Shown here: piece after piece, positions 56,011 to 64,000 of the stretch
Layout of the letters: the number at the start of each line of letters is the position of its first letter
How positions within the stretch are numbered: the first letter of the stretch is position 1
DNA from: Clostridium sp. Marseille-P299
GTDB lineage: Bacteria; Bacillota; Clostridia; Lachnospirales; Lachnospiraceae
Reading direction: 5' to 3'
Length of the DNA stretch: 64,000 nucleotides
NCBI RefSeq assembly: GCF_900078195.1
Contig: NZ_FJVE01000007.1
Location: 1,364,001 to 1,428,000 of the forward strand
Translations under genes and position numbers: made by a program
Notes under the pieces: model-generated
The model's input: only the letters and a program-made list of their open reading frames with translations
Database searches by the model: none
Told to the model about the DNA's origin: nothing

Positions 56011-56912
56011 AAAAGAAAAAATTAACGCTTGCGACTAAGCGTGCAATTGTTGGCTTACTCTTCATTTCACCATGGCTCATTGGATTTTTAATGTTCTATG
56101 TTAGAAGTATATTTATGACTATCCAGTTTAGTTTATCCAATATTATTGTTGGAGAAGGAACAGGATATATAACACAATTTATAGGTTTTGATAACTTTAA
56201 ATATGCATTTACTGTACATGGATCGTTTAAAAAAATACTAGTGGAGTCCATTGGTAATATGCTGCTAAATGTGCCCTTAATTATATTTTTTAGTTTATTT
56301 ATGGCATTACTTTTAAATAAAAAGTTTAAAGGAAGAACCTTGGTACGTGCAATTTTTTTCCTTCCAGTAATCATGAATTCGGAAGCAATTTGGGTAGCGA
56401 TTCAGCATGCAAGGGAAGTAATGGTTGGTGGTGTGAGCGCGGTATCGGCAGAGATGGCAGAATCTTCAACTGTAAATATTGAGTATTACCTTTATTTATT
56501 TGATTCATTTGGCATGCCTGAATTTCTCTTAGATTATGTCATACTTTCAGTTAGTAGAATCAGTTATGTTATTACAGCTTCTGGAGTGCAAATTGTTATA
56601 TTTATAGCTGCGTTACAGTCGATATCCCCATCACTTTATGAGGTGGCTAAGATAGAAGGTGCCACTGCCTATGAAATTTTTTGGAAGGTTACGCTCCCAA
56701 TGGTATCCCCACTTATAATTACCAACGTTGTCTATACGGTGGTAGATGCCTTTATAACCAGTGATGTGGTGCAGTTATCTTATGATACTGCAATGACGAA
56801 TATGAACTATGGACTTAGTTCAGCCTTTAGTATCATAAGTACCTTGTGTGTATGTACAATACTTATCGTATCATGTGGTTTGATATCCAAGCGAACATTT
56901 TATCATAACTAG
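56007..56912 (+). CDS. sugar ABC transporter permease (MalF/LplB type), importer 2
   Basis: 301 residues, ATG overlapping the DUF5696 stop. Six transmembrane helices; LLFISPWLIGFLMFYV in helix 1 and an EAA loop with YEVAKIEGATAYEIFWKV. FIGFDNFKYAF and KGRTLVRAIFFLPVIMNSE are typical of this class. It should pair with the permease encoded at 56926. Confidence 0.92.
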   Translation: MKKKKLTLATKRAIVGLLFISPWLIGFLMFYVRSIFMTIQFSLSNIIVGEGTGYITQFIGFDNFKYAFTVHGSFKKILVESIGNMLLNVPLIIFFSLFMALLLNKKFKGRTLVRAIFFLPVIMNSEAIWVAIQHAREVMVGGVSAVSAEMAESSTVNIEYYLYLFDSFGMPEFLLDYVILSVSRISYVITASGVQIVIFIAALQSISPSLYEVAKIEGATAYEIFWKVTLPMVSPLIITNVVYTVVDAFITSDVVQLSYDTAMTNMNYGLSSAFSIISTLCVCTILIVSCGLISKRTFYHN

Positions 56913-56925
56913 GAAAGGAGAGGGC

Positions 56926-57918
56926 ATGAATATAATTACAAAGTATAAAGATACAGTTTATAAAATAAAAAATGATAAACAATTCGCAAATGATCGTAGC
57001 CGTTGGATATCAAAAGCGAAAAGTTTAGTAGTTACTTTATTCCGATTTGCTGTAATTATAGGAATCTGTTATGTCATTATAGGTCCTTTAATTGGAATGT
57101 TAAGTAGTTCCTTCTTCTCAGATGAGGATCAATATAACCCAATGGTATATTTAATACCTTCAAATCCAACGCTTGAAAGATATCGACTTGCATTTCTTAG
57201 ATTAGATTACATAAAGGTGCTTATTAACACACTTGCTTATGATATAGGATTAATGATTATTCAAGTCCTAGTTTGTTCTATGGTGGGCTATGGATTTGCT
57301 AGATTTCAATTTCCATTTAAAAAATTTTTATTTAGCTTAGTTATTATTATGATCATCATGCCTACCCATACGATTATGTTACCTCTTTATCTTACATTTC
57401 AACAGTTCGATATTTTTGGCATTATAAAAGCTGTCAATGGAGAAGCTGTGAATTTATTAAAATCTTCGAAACCAATGATAATAATGACTTTGTTTGGGTG
57501 TGGTTTACGTTCTGGCTTGTATATTTATATTTTCAACCAATTTTTTAGAGGATTACCAAAAGAAATTGAGGAAGCTGCATTTGTGGATGGAGCAGGAATG
57601 TGGACGACTTATTTTCGTATCATGTTAGTAAATGCAATTCCTTCTGTTATTACGGTAGCTATATTCTCACTTGTATGGCAATATAACGATACTTTTTTCT
57701 CTAGGTTATTTGTTATAGATGCGAATCAATTATTAAGTAGAAAAATCGTATCTTTACAGGACACGATTGCAAATGCAGATCGAATACTTGATATTTCAAT
57801 TCAGACTCTATATGTGAATGCTGGTATTATTTTAGTTATTTTACCAGTCATCCTTATCTATATAGTGTTGCAAAAGAAGTTTATTGAAGGTGTTGAACGA
57901 AGCGGTATTGTTGGTTAA
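56926..57918 (+). CDS. sugar ABC transporter permease (MalG/LplC type), importer 2
   Basis: 330 residues, 13 nt after the previous gene behind GGAAAGGAGAG. A ~40-residue charged N-terminus, then six transmembrane helices. Its EAA loop reads EEAAFVDGAGMWTTYFRI, and MIIMPTHTIMLPLYL matches the MalG family. It is longer than average for the family because of the N-terminal extension. Confidence 0.92.
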   Translation: MNIITKYKDTVYKIKNDKQFANDRSRWISKAKSLVVTLFRFAVIIGICYVIIGPLIGMLSSSFFSDEDQYNPMVYLIPSNPTLERYRLAFLRLDYIKVLINTLAYDIGLMIIQVLVCSMVGYGFARFQFPFKKFLFSLVIIMIIMPTHTIMLPLYLTFQQFDIFGIIKAVNGEAVNLLKSSKPMIIMTLFGCGLRSGLYIYIFNQFFRGLPKEIEEAAFVDGAGMWTTYFRIMLVNAIPSVITVAIFSLVWQYNDTFFSRLFVIDANQLLSRKIVSLQDTIANADRILDISIQTLYVNAGIILVILPVILIYIVLQKKFIEGVERSGIVG

Positions 57919-58043
57919 AGGATTATTAGGAAAAGCATCTTATGCAAGCCGCTATACGAAAGAAAGAAACAAAAAGAAGAGAGAATACAGAAGAGTTGAA
58001 AAGCTATGTTAATTTTACGAAAAAATTAAGGAGGAGTAGTAGT

Positions 58044-59573
58044 ATGTTAAAAAAGAAAAAGTTTCTTTCTATTATCATGACAATTATTATGATAATCTCT
58101 CTATCCGCATGCAAGAGTAAGGATGAACCAACGGATGCACCTGCAACGGTTGCACCAACACAAGCTGAGGCAACACCTACGGAAGCGCCTGTGGTTGAGA
58201 AGGAAGAGCCAGTGATTGTAACAGAGGGGCAAGGGGTTACATTTGAAGATGGTAAATACGATTTTATCATGCTTAATACTGCACCAGGTAATGCAGACAA
58301 ATCGGAAATATCCATCGTTGATTTTAATGGTAGTAAGGCATTAAAAGTTGATGTGAAAGAGAATAAAATTCCTTATGTAGCTATTGATGTTAGTAGCTTA
58401 GTTGGGGATAAGATTACAGACGTATATTCCATTGAAATGACTGTTTCAACAGAATATCCAGATGGTAAATTCTACGCTTCCTCCGGATTTCTTTATGCAT
58501 ATAGTGGGGAGAATCGTACCGAATCAAGAGATGCTTGGTCGGTTTATCTTGAAACAAAGAATCCAAATTTAGCAAAAGGTGTTCTTGAAAATAAAGGCGA
58601 AGCATTTGTAGCAAACGCATACAATTTCTTTGTTTTTACAAAAGAAACGGATAATGGCATCACAAAAGGAGTAGAAGGTTGTGATTTGTATATTGACAAT
58701 ATCATTATACGAGATGTGAATGGAAATCCAATTCCAGTGGATACTTCCGTTAGTTTCAATAAACCTGCGGGCTTTGGTGCAGACGATCTTTCGAATTTAA
58801 CAAAGGTTGTTGGCGAAGCAGTAATTGATGGAGGAACAGGCTCATCTACAGGTGGTTGGGGGCAAGCAGTTCAACTAAATACCCTTAAAAATGACGGTGG
58901 TGTATTTGATCCTTCTATCTTAAAACCTGGTACTATTATAACAATTTGGTTCTCATCTGCTTCTGCTCCTGAATTAGTATTACAAAGCTGGACGGATGGA
59001 AAACCAGATGCTGCTGGTTGGGCTAAGGTAGCTCCTTTTGCAATAAATGATTCTATATCAATTGCTCAATATAAGTATGATGATATGGTAGCGGCCTTTG
59101 GCACTGACGATTTTATTACATACTTAGATAATTTTATCGTTGGAGATACTGGTAATGCGTTATCTGTTGCAAAAATTTCATATGGAGCAGAAAGTACTGG
59201 AGAAGAAGTAGAATTACAAGGTGCCACTGGTAGCTCAGCTGGCGGTTGGGGGCAGGCAGTTGTAATGCAAACCATTAAAAATGACGGCGGTACTTTTGAT
59301 CCATCTTTATTAAAAGAAGGTTGTATTGTTTCAGTTTATTATAATTCGGAGATTTGCCCAGAACTTATACTACAAAGTTGGACTGATGGTAAACCAGAAG
59401 CTGCTGGATGGGCAAAAGTTGCTGCAAGTGCAGATACTGGAACGGTTGCTACTTATACCTATGAAGATATGGCAGCTGCGTTTGGTACGACTGATTTAGC
59501 CACTTACTTAGATGCTTTTAATGTTGGAGATTGTGGTGCAGCATTAGAAGTTACAAAGGTAACGATACAATAA
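58044..59573 (+). CDS. modular lipoprotein with duplicated C-terminal carbohydrate-binding-like modules
   Basis: 509 residues from ATG 58044, which follows AAGGAGG; upstream in-frame codons are not needed. Lipobox LSAC at about 23, then a Thr/Pro/Ala/Glu-rich linker (about 28-60). Residues of about 62-245 form a jelly-roll-like domain (GSKALKVDVKENKIPYVAID, DLYIDNIIIRDVNG). Two copies of a ~125-residue module follow (about 262-388 and 392-509), sharing GGWGQAV, NDGG-FDPS, ELVLQSWTDGKP or ELILQSWTDGKP, and AAGWAKVA. The pattern resembles DUF5620/CBM-like modules of plant-cell-wall degraders. There is no enzyme domain, so it is a likely surface glycan-binding lipoprotein. Confidence 0.8.
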   Translation: MLKKKKFLSIIMTIIMIISLSACKSKDEPTDAPATVAPTQAEATPTEAPVVEKEEPVIVTEGQGVTFEDGKYDFIMLNTAPGNADKSEISIVDFNGSKALKVDVKENKIPYVAIDVSSLVGDKITDVYSIEMTVSTEYPDGKFYASSGFLYAYSGENRTESRDAWSVYLETKNPNLAKGVLENKGEAFVANAYNFFVFTKETDNGITKGVEGCDLYIDNIIIRDVNGNPIPVDTSVSFNKPAGFGADDLSNLTKVVGEAVIDGGTGSSTGGWGQAVQLNTLKNDGGVFDPSILKPGTIITIWFSSASAPELVLQSWTDGKPDAAGWAKVAPFAINDSISIAQYKYDDMVAAFGTDDFITYLDNFIVGDTGNALSVAKISYGAESTGEEVELQGATGSSAGGWGQAVVMQTIKNDGGTFDPSLLKEGCIVSVYYNSEICPELILQSWTDGKPEAAGWAKVAASADTGTVATYTYEDMAAAFGTTDLATYLDAFNVGDCGAALEVTKVTIQ

Positions 59574-59595
59574 TCGATTATAGGAGGGATTGTTT

Positions 59596-61008
59596 ATGGG
59601 TAAATTAAGATATCGTAAGCTTATGGCACTTATGCTTGTCCTTGTAATGGTATTTTCACTAAGTGCATGTGGTAAAGGTGGAACAGAAGAGACAATAAAA
59701 GAAGAAACTAACAATGTTACAAAAGCAGCTGATCCAACTCCAACTCAGGAAGTTAAAAGTGGAGAAAAAAGAGTGATAACTGTAGGTACTTGGTATGACC
59801 ATTATTATACAAGTGATCATAAAGCAATAACTGATAATCCAAATGTTACGGATCAAGAGCTTGCTCAAATGCAATTAGATAACATAAGGGCTATCGAAGA
59901 AAAATACAATATTGAACTTAAGTTTGTGAATTTAACATGGGATGGAACAATTGAAAGTATTAATACCTCCATTATGGCAGGGGTACCTGAGTGTGATATC
60001 TATGAAGTTGATCTTCAATTTGGTATTCCAGCTGTTTTAAATGGGTACGCAACTGATTTAAGTACAGTAATTGGTGGAGATAATGATATCTTTAATGATC
60101 AGACTGTGTTATCTTCAATGGATTTAAGCGACATGGGAAAAGAAGGCGTTTATCTTTTTAAACAAACAGCAGTGAATTTAAATCCTTATCCGCTTGCTTT
60201 TAATATGGATATGATAGAAGAGGCAAATCTTGAAAATCCTCAAGATTTATACGATAGAGGTGAGTGGACTTGGGCTAAGTTTAGAGAATATCTCCTTGCT
60301 TTAACCAAAGATAAAGATGGAGATAGTGTTACAGATGTATATGGATATGGCGGTTGGTGGACCAATCTGTTAAATCAGATGTTAATGTCTAACGGTACTC
60401 ATATTGCAGGTTCTACAACAACAGGAATTGATAGCCCAGCAACAATTGAAGTATTAGACTTTATTTACAATATGTATAACGTAGATAAAGTTGCAAAACC
60501 ATGGAATCAAGATGATTGGGGTATTAATACAACGATTTATGCCGAAGGATTAATCGCATTTTGGCCAACTGCTGCATGGGTTATGGCAGAGTATGGTGGA
60601 TCTGATTTGAGTTTTGAAATAGGTGTTGTTCCATGGCCAGTGGGACCAAGTGGAAGTTTTGAAAATAACAAACATAACATCACAGCTGGTAGTTACTATT
60701 TTATTCCAAAAGGAATTAAAGATCCTGAGTTAGTTTACAATGTATTTTATGACTGGACGAATTGGTATGATGGAGATACAGAGTTAAGGGATGATACAGA
60801 GTGGTTTGAAAATCAGATGATTACGGAAAGAAACTTTAACTATTTAAAAGACATGGGAACCAAAGAGCAATTTGATATATGGGGAAGCTTAGGTTTAGGC
60901 GATAATTTCTCATTAGTTCCACTTTTAAATGGAGAAAAAACAGCATCACAATTAGCAGAAGAAAGTAAATTAGTTATTCAAGACGCACTCGATTCTTATT
61001 TTAAATAA
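59596..61008 (+). CDS. extracellular solute-binding lipoprotein, importer 2
   Basis: 470 residues from ATG 59596, 7 nt after AGGAGGG. Lipobox LSAC, then the mature protein RVITVGTWYDHYYTSD, VPECDIYEVDLQFG, YPLAFNMDMIEEANLENPQ, WTWAKFREYLLALTKDKDGD and GLIAFWPTAAWVMAEYGG. This is a family 1 substrate-binding protein of CUT1 importers. It is probably the receptor for the permease pair at 56007-57918. Confidence 0.92.
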   Translation: MGKLRYRKLMALMLVLVMVFSLSACGKGGTEETIKEETNNVTKAADPTPTQEVKSGEKRVITVGTWYDHYYTSDHKAITDNPNVTDQELAQMQLDNIRAIEEKYNIELKFVNLTWDGTIESINTSIMAGVPECDIYEVDLQFGIPAVLNGYATDLSTVIGGDNDIFNDQTVLSSMDLSDMGKEGVYLFKQTAVNLNPYPLAFNMDMIEEANLENPQDLYDRGEWTWAKFREYLLALTKDKDGDSVTDVYGYGGWWTNLLNQMLMSNGTHIAGSTTTGIDSPATIEVLDFIYNMYNVDKVAKPWNQDDWGINTTIYAEGLIAFWPTAAWVMAEYGGSDLSFEIGVVPWPVGPSGSFENNKHNITAGSYYFIPKGIKDPELVYNVFYDWTNWYDGDTELRDDTEWFENQMITERNFNYLKDMGTKEQFDIWGSLGLGDNFSLVPLLNGEKTASQLAEESKLVIQDALDSYFK

Positions 61009-61031
61009 AGATTTATAAAGTTTAATAAAGA

Positions 61032-61073
61032 GAGGGTGTTGCAAAATAACGTGAAAAGATGCAACACCCCCTC
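61032..61073 (+). terminator. strong hairpin after the solute-binding gene
   Basis: GAGGGTGTTGCA (61032-61043) pairs with TGCAACACCCCCTC (61060-61073) to give a GC-rich stem of about 12 bp. No T-run follows (ATAAAG), so it may be a stabilising 3' structure or a weak terminator that lets some transcripts reach the phosphorylase gene. Confidence 0.5.
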
Positions 61074-61156
61074 ATAAAGAACCTTAAGGTGATAATTGAA
61101 TGAATCTTTCAATTGTTCTTATAAAAAATACGCATAGCGACATCATGGAGGTAATT

Positions 61157-62179
61157 ATGATTAATGTAAAAATGCTAACAGATTCTTTACCAAATATCCC
61201 ATGGCAAGAAAAACCAGAAAACGGTGTTGGTCCAGTATGGAGATATTCAGAAAACCCTATTATTGATCGGAATCCCCTACCTGGAGTAGCACGAATATTT
61301 AATAGTGCAGTAGTGCCATATCAGGGAGAATTCATTGGAGTGTTTCGTGCAGAGCAAACGAATGGAGTTCCACATCTTTATCTTGGATATAGTAAAGATG
61401 GCATTCATTGGACGTATGAGCAAGAAAAGATTTCATTCGTAAACGAGCAAGGAGAACCTTTTATGCCTCGTTATGCGTACGATCCAAGGCTTATTAAAGT
61501 GGAAGATACATATTATATCATTTGGTGTACCGATTTTTATGGGGCAGCGCTTGGTTTAGCAAAGACTACGGATTTTAAAACATTTGTACGCTTGGATAAT
61601 CCATTTCTACCATTTAATCGAAACGGTGTATTATTCCCTAGAAAGCTAAATGGCAATTTCGCATTGTTATCCAGACCAAGCGATAGTGGACACACTCCAT
61701 TTGGTGATATCTTTATCAGTGAAAGTAAAGATTTAGTGTATTGGGGAAAACATAGACATGTAATGACAAAGGGACATGGTCAGTGGTGGCAGTCACTAAA
61801 AATAGGTGGTGGATCAGCTCCAATTGAAACCAGTGAGGGCTGGCTATTAATTTATCACGGCGTTACTGGCACATGTAATGGTTATGTATACAGTATGGGT
61901 GCAGCAATTCTTGATATTGAGAATCCATCAAAGGTAAAATATCGTTCTGAAAAATTAATCTTAACACCTGAAACGTGGTATGAAGAACGTGGATTTGTTG
62001 GAAATGTTGTATTTCCATGCGCTGCATTAACAGATGCCGATACTGGAAGAATTGCAATCTATTATGGAGCAGCAGATAGCTATGTTGGACTAGCATTTAC
62101 TACGGTTCATGAGATTGTAAATTTTGTGATTGAAAATCATTTAGACATTGCAGATGATGCTACGATAGGCATAATTTAA
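61157..62179 (+). CDS. GH130 family beta-mannoside phosphorylase
   Basis: 340 residues from ATG 61157, 5 nt after GGAGG; an upstream frame extension lacks a binding site. A five-bladed propeller with VARIFNSAVVPYQGEFIGVFRAEQ, YAYDPRLIKVEDTYYI (Asp of YDPR is the family proton donor), SRPSDSGHTPFG and YHGVTGTCNGY. There is no signal peptide, so it acts in the cytosol. GH130 enzymes phosphorolyse beta-1,4-mannosides to mannose-1-phosphate. The mannanase and importer genes nearby support mannooligosaccharides as substrate, though mannosyl-glucose is also possible. Confidence 0.9.
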   Translation: MINVKMLTDSLPNIPWQEKPENGVGPVWRYSENPIIDRNPLPGVARIFNSAVVPYQGEFIGVFRAEQTNGVPHLYLGYSKDGIHWTYEQEKISFVNEQGEPFMPRYAYDPRLIKVEDTYYIIWCTDFYGAALGLAKTTDFKTFVRLDNPFLPFNRNGVLFPRKLNGNFALLSRPSDSGHTPFGDIFISESKDLVYWGKHRHVMTKGHGQWWQSLKIGGGSAPIETSEGWLLIYHGVTGTCNGYVYSMGAAILDIENPSKVKYRSEKLILTPETWYEERGFVGNVVFPCAALTDADTGRIAIYYGAADSYVGLAFTTVHEIVNFVIENHLDIADDATIGII

Positions 62180-62180
62180 G

Positions 62181-62292
62181 CTAAATCATCATAGTCACGT
62201 CGATGTAAAAGTTTTAATCATGGTAAGTCATTTATGCTTTTGCTGAATTAATCAAGTATAGTAAAGATTTTGAATCTGCGAAGTTTGGGATT
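62181..62292. repeat. solo arm of the 16.6-kb inverted-repeat element
   Basis: The reverse complement of this segment matches 16640-16745, including 31 identical nt at 62189-62219 versus 16708-16738. The outer portion CTGAATTAATCAAGTAT and the following TTTGAATCTGCGAAGTTTG also match the left arm and its flank. The second arm is not found in the 62293-62451 gap, which otherwise holds only A/T-rich sequence. It starts one base after the GH130 stop codon. Confidence 0.8.
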
Positions 62293-62451
62293 ATAATAAA
62301 GAAGTAAAATACAAGTCAAACTTAATATGATTGATTATAATTAGTTTTTATCTAGAAAAATCTTGATATTTTCTGCAAAGAGATATAAACTAAATACGTT
62401 ATGTAATAGGCAATCATTGGAACTTAAAATATGGAAAGCGAGGCAACAATC

Positions 62452-64000
62452 ATGGAATACTTAGATAAGTTTAATGACTGGTGTGAAAATCCTTACTTTG
62501 ATGAACAAACTAAAACAGAATTGAAATCATTAGTTGGTAATGATATAGAAATTAAAGATCGTTTTTATAAGGATTTAGAATTTGGTACTGGTGGACTTAG
62601 AGGAATCGTAGGAGCTGGAACAAATCGTATGAATTTGTACACAGTTAGAAAAGCAACCCAAGGGCTTGCAAATTTTATTATTAAAGAAGGCGGCCAAGAT
62701 AAGGGCGTTGCAATTGCATATGATTCTAGAAATATGTCAATTGAGTTTAGTGAAGAAGTTGCACTTTGCCTTTGTGCAAATGGCATTAAAGCATATCGTT
62801 TTGAGTCACTTCGACCTACTCCTGAATTATCCTTTGCCCTACGTACATTAGGATGTATTTCAGGTATTGTAATTACAGCAAGCCATAATCCAGCAGAATA
62901 TAATGGATATAAAGTTTACTGGGAAGATGGCGCACAAATCACATATCCAAAGGATGAAGCAATCATCAGTGAAGTGAATAAGGTTACTGATTTTAACGAT
63001 GTTAAGACAATGTCAAAAGAAGATGCGATCAAAGCAGGCCTTTATCATACAATTGGTAAAGATATTGATGATTTATATGTAGCAGAATTAAAGAAACTAG
63101 TACTTCATAAAGAAATTATTGAAGAAGTTGGTCAAAAATTAAAAATTGTTTATACACCACTTCATGGTACTGGAAATGTTTTAGTTCGTCGAGTATTAGA
63201 TGAGCTTGGTTTTAAGAATGTTTATGTAGTAGCAGAGCAAGAAAAACCAGACGGTAATTTCTCTACAGTAAAATCACCAAACCCAGAAGATCCAAACGCA
63301 TTTACTTTAGCTTTAAAGCTTGCTAAGGAAAAAGATGCTGATTTAGTTTTGGCAACGGATCCAGATGCAGACCGTTTAGGTGTTTATGCGAAAGATTCTA
63401 AAACAGGAGAGTATGTATCCTTTACCGGTAATATGTCCGGTTTATTAATCTGTGAATACCTATTAAGTCAGAAAAAAGAAATGGGTACAATAGCAAAAGA
63501 CGGTGCATTAATTAAGACAATCGTTTCTACCAATATGGCTGATAAAGTTGCAGAAGAATATAACATCAAATTGATTGAAGTATTAACTGGATTTAAATAT
63601 ATTGGTGAACAAATTAAATTATTTGAAGAAAACGGAACTGGTACTTACGAGTTCGGTTTTGAAGAAAGCTATGGATGTCTCATTGGAACTCATGCAAGAG
63701 ATAAGGATGCAATTGTAGCAGTTATGGCTCTTTGTGAGGCAGCTGCATACTATATGACAAAAGGACTTACTCTATGGGATCAGATGTTAAATCTATATGA
63801 GAAGTATGGATATTTTAAAGAAGGACTTGAGACCATTACGTTAAAGGGAGTAGAAGGTGCTGCAAAGATTAACGAGATGATGGAGACAATCAGAAATAAT
63901 CCTCCAAAAGTATTGGGAGATTATGAAGTCGTAGCATTCCGTGATTACGAAAAAGACCAAGTACTTAACTTAAAGACTTTTGATGTTTCAAGTACAAGTC
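62452..64000 (+). CDS. phosphoglucomutase/phosphomannomutase (alpha-D-phosphohexomutase), partial at window end
   Basis: 516 residues visible; the frame is still open at the window edge. The ATG at 62452 follows GCGAGG by 8 nt; an in-frame ATG at 62431 is less likely. LEFGTGGLRGIVGAG, the phosphoserine loop TASHNPAEYNGYK, the metal loop ATDPDADRLG and the sugar-binding EESYGCLIG are all present. It interconverts hexose-1- and hexose-6-phosphates. Directly after GH130, it would process mannose-1-phosphate or glucose-1-phosphate; the specificity cannot be read from sequence. Confidence 0.94.
   Translation, partial: MEYLDKFNDWCENPYFDEQTKTELKSLVGNDIEIKDRFYKDLEFGTGGLRGIVGAGTNRMNLYTVRKATQGLANFIIKEGGQDKGVAIAYDSRNMSIEFSEEVALCLCANGIKAYRFESLRPTPELSFALRTLGCISGIVITASHNPAEYNGYKVYWEDGAQITYPKDEAIISEVNKVTDFNDVKTMSKEDAIKAGLYHTIGKDIDDLYVAELKKLVLHKEIIEEVGQKLKIVYTPLHGTGNVLVRRVLDELGFKNVYVVAEQEKPDGNFSTVKSPNPEDPNAFTLALKLAKEKDADLVLATDPDADRLGVYAKDSKTGEYVSFTGNMSGLLICEYLLSQKKEMGTIAKDGALIKTIVSTNMADKVAEEYNIKLIEVLTGFKYIGEQIKLFEENGTGTYEFGFEESYGCLIGTHARDKDAIVAVMALCEAAAYYMTKGLTLWDQMLNLYEKYGYFKEGLETITLKGVEGAAKINEMMETIRNNPPKVLGDYEVVAFRDYEKDQVLNLKTFDVSSTS

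Overview
The window is low-GC, Gram-positive, anaerobic Firmicute DNA, most likely from a Lachnospiraceae member close to Clostridium (Lachnoclostridium) phytofermentans. Grounds: a CIRCE-controlled hrcA-grpE-dnaK-dnaJ-prmA cluster, the Bacillus/Clostridium-type order ireB-ruvX-DUF1292-fur-rnj-mltG-trmR-U32 peptidase, a sporulation sigma-K gene, A/T-rich codon use, strong AGGAGG ribosome binding sites and a plant-mannan utilisation locus. The species name is an inference; no marker such as 16S rRNA is present. No rRNA, tRNA, CRISPR array, transposase or prophage gene was recognised.

Layout. (1) 1-6.4 kb is an accessory island with two diverged copies of an overlapping gene pair. Each pair encodes an ABC-type AAA ATPase followed by a small TOPRIM-like protein (577-2689 and 4308-6396). 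A divergent MerR-family regulator fused to a SAM methyltransferase lies between them, and an uncharacterised 42-residue peptide lies upstream. This is the best candidate for an undescribed, possibly anti-phage, system. (2) 6.7-13.4 kb holds the heat-shock cluster and prmA, with a large inverted-repeat element between dnaK and dnaJ. (3) 13.6-19.6 kb holds a ferredoxin/membrane Fe-S pair, an esterase, rsmE, a second large inverted-repeat element, and the cysteine desulfurase/thiI pair for tRNA 4-thiouridine. (4) 19.7-28.4 kb holds a histidine-less HPr-like gene, mtaB, ireB-ruvX-DUF1292-fur-rnj, a short MltG-like gene, and the wobble-uridine pair trmR/U32 peptidase. (5) 28.4-35.8 kb holds sigK (encoded without a pro-sequence), an M23 peptidase, a YtcJ-like amidohydrolase with a repeat-expanded insert, DUF3793, pyrK-pyrD-pyrE and a 51-residue membrane peptide. 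(6) 36-42 kb holds galK-galE, lepB, an SDR enzyme, a membrane protein and queA. (7) 42.2-64 kb is a mannan locus. It has a LacI regulator, a lipoprotein GH26 mannanase, YesL, a 1000-residue fusion of carbohydrate-binding-like and solute-binding domains, two permease pairs, an NHL/TPR membrane protein, a YIP1-family protein, a DUF5696 protein, a modular lipoprotein, a second solute-binding protein, a GH130 phosphorylase, and a phosphohexomutase cut by the window end.

How region 7 probably works: GH26 cleaves mannan outside the cell, surface lipoproteins and solute-binding proteins capture oligosaccharides, and two importers (no ATPase encoded here) bring them in. Cytosolic GH130 then phosphorolyses them to mannose-1-phosphate, which the mutase converts to the 6-phosphate.

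Short tandem-repeat arrays with 16-30 nt units recur in intergenic regions (26.7, 35.9-36.1 and 43.4 kb) and once inside a gene (30.9-31.1 kb). Two distinct families of long imperfect inverted repeats also occur, so this genome seems prone to repeat expansion and small non-autonomous elements.
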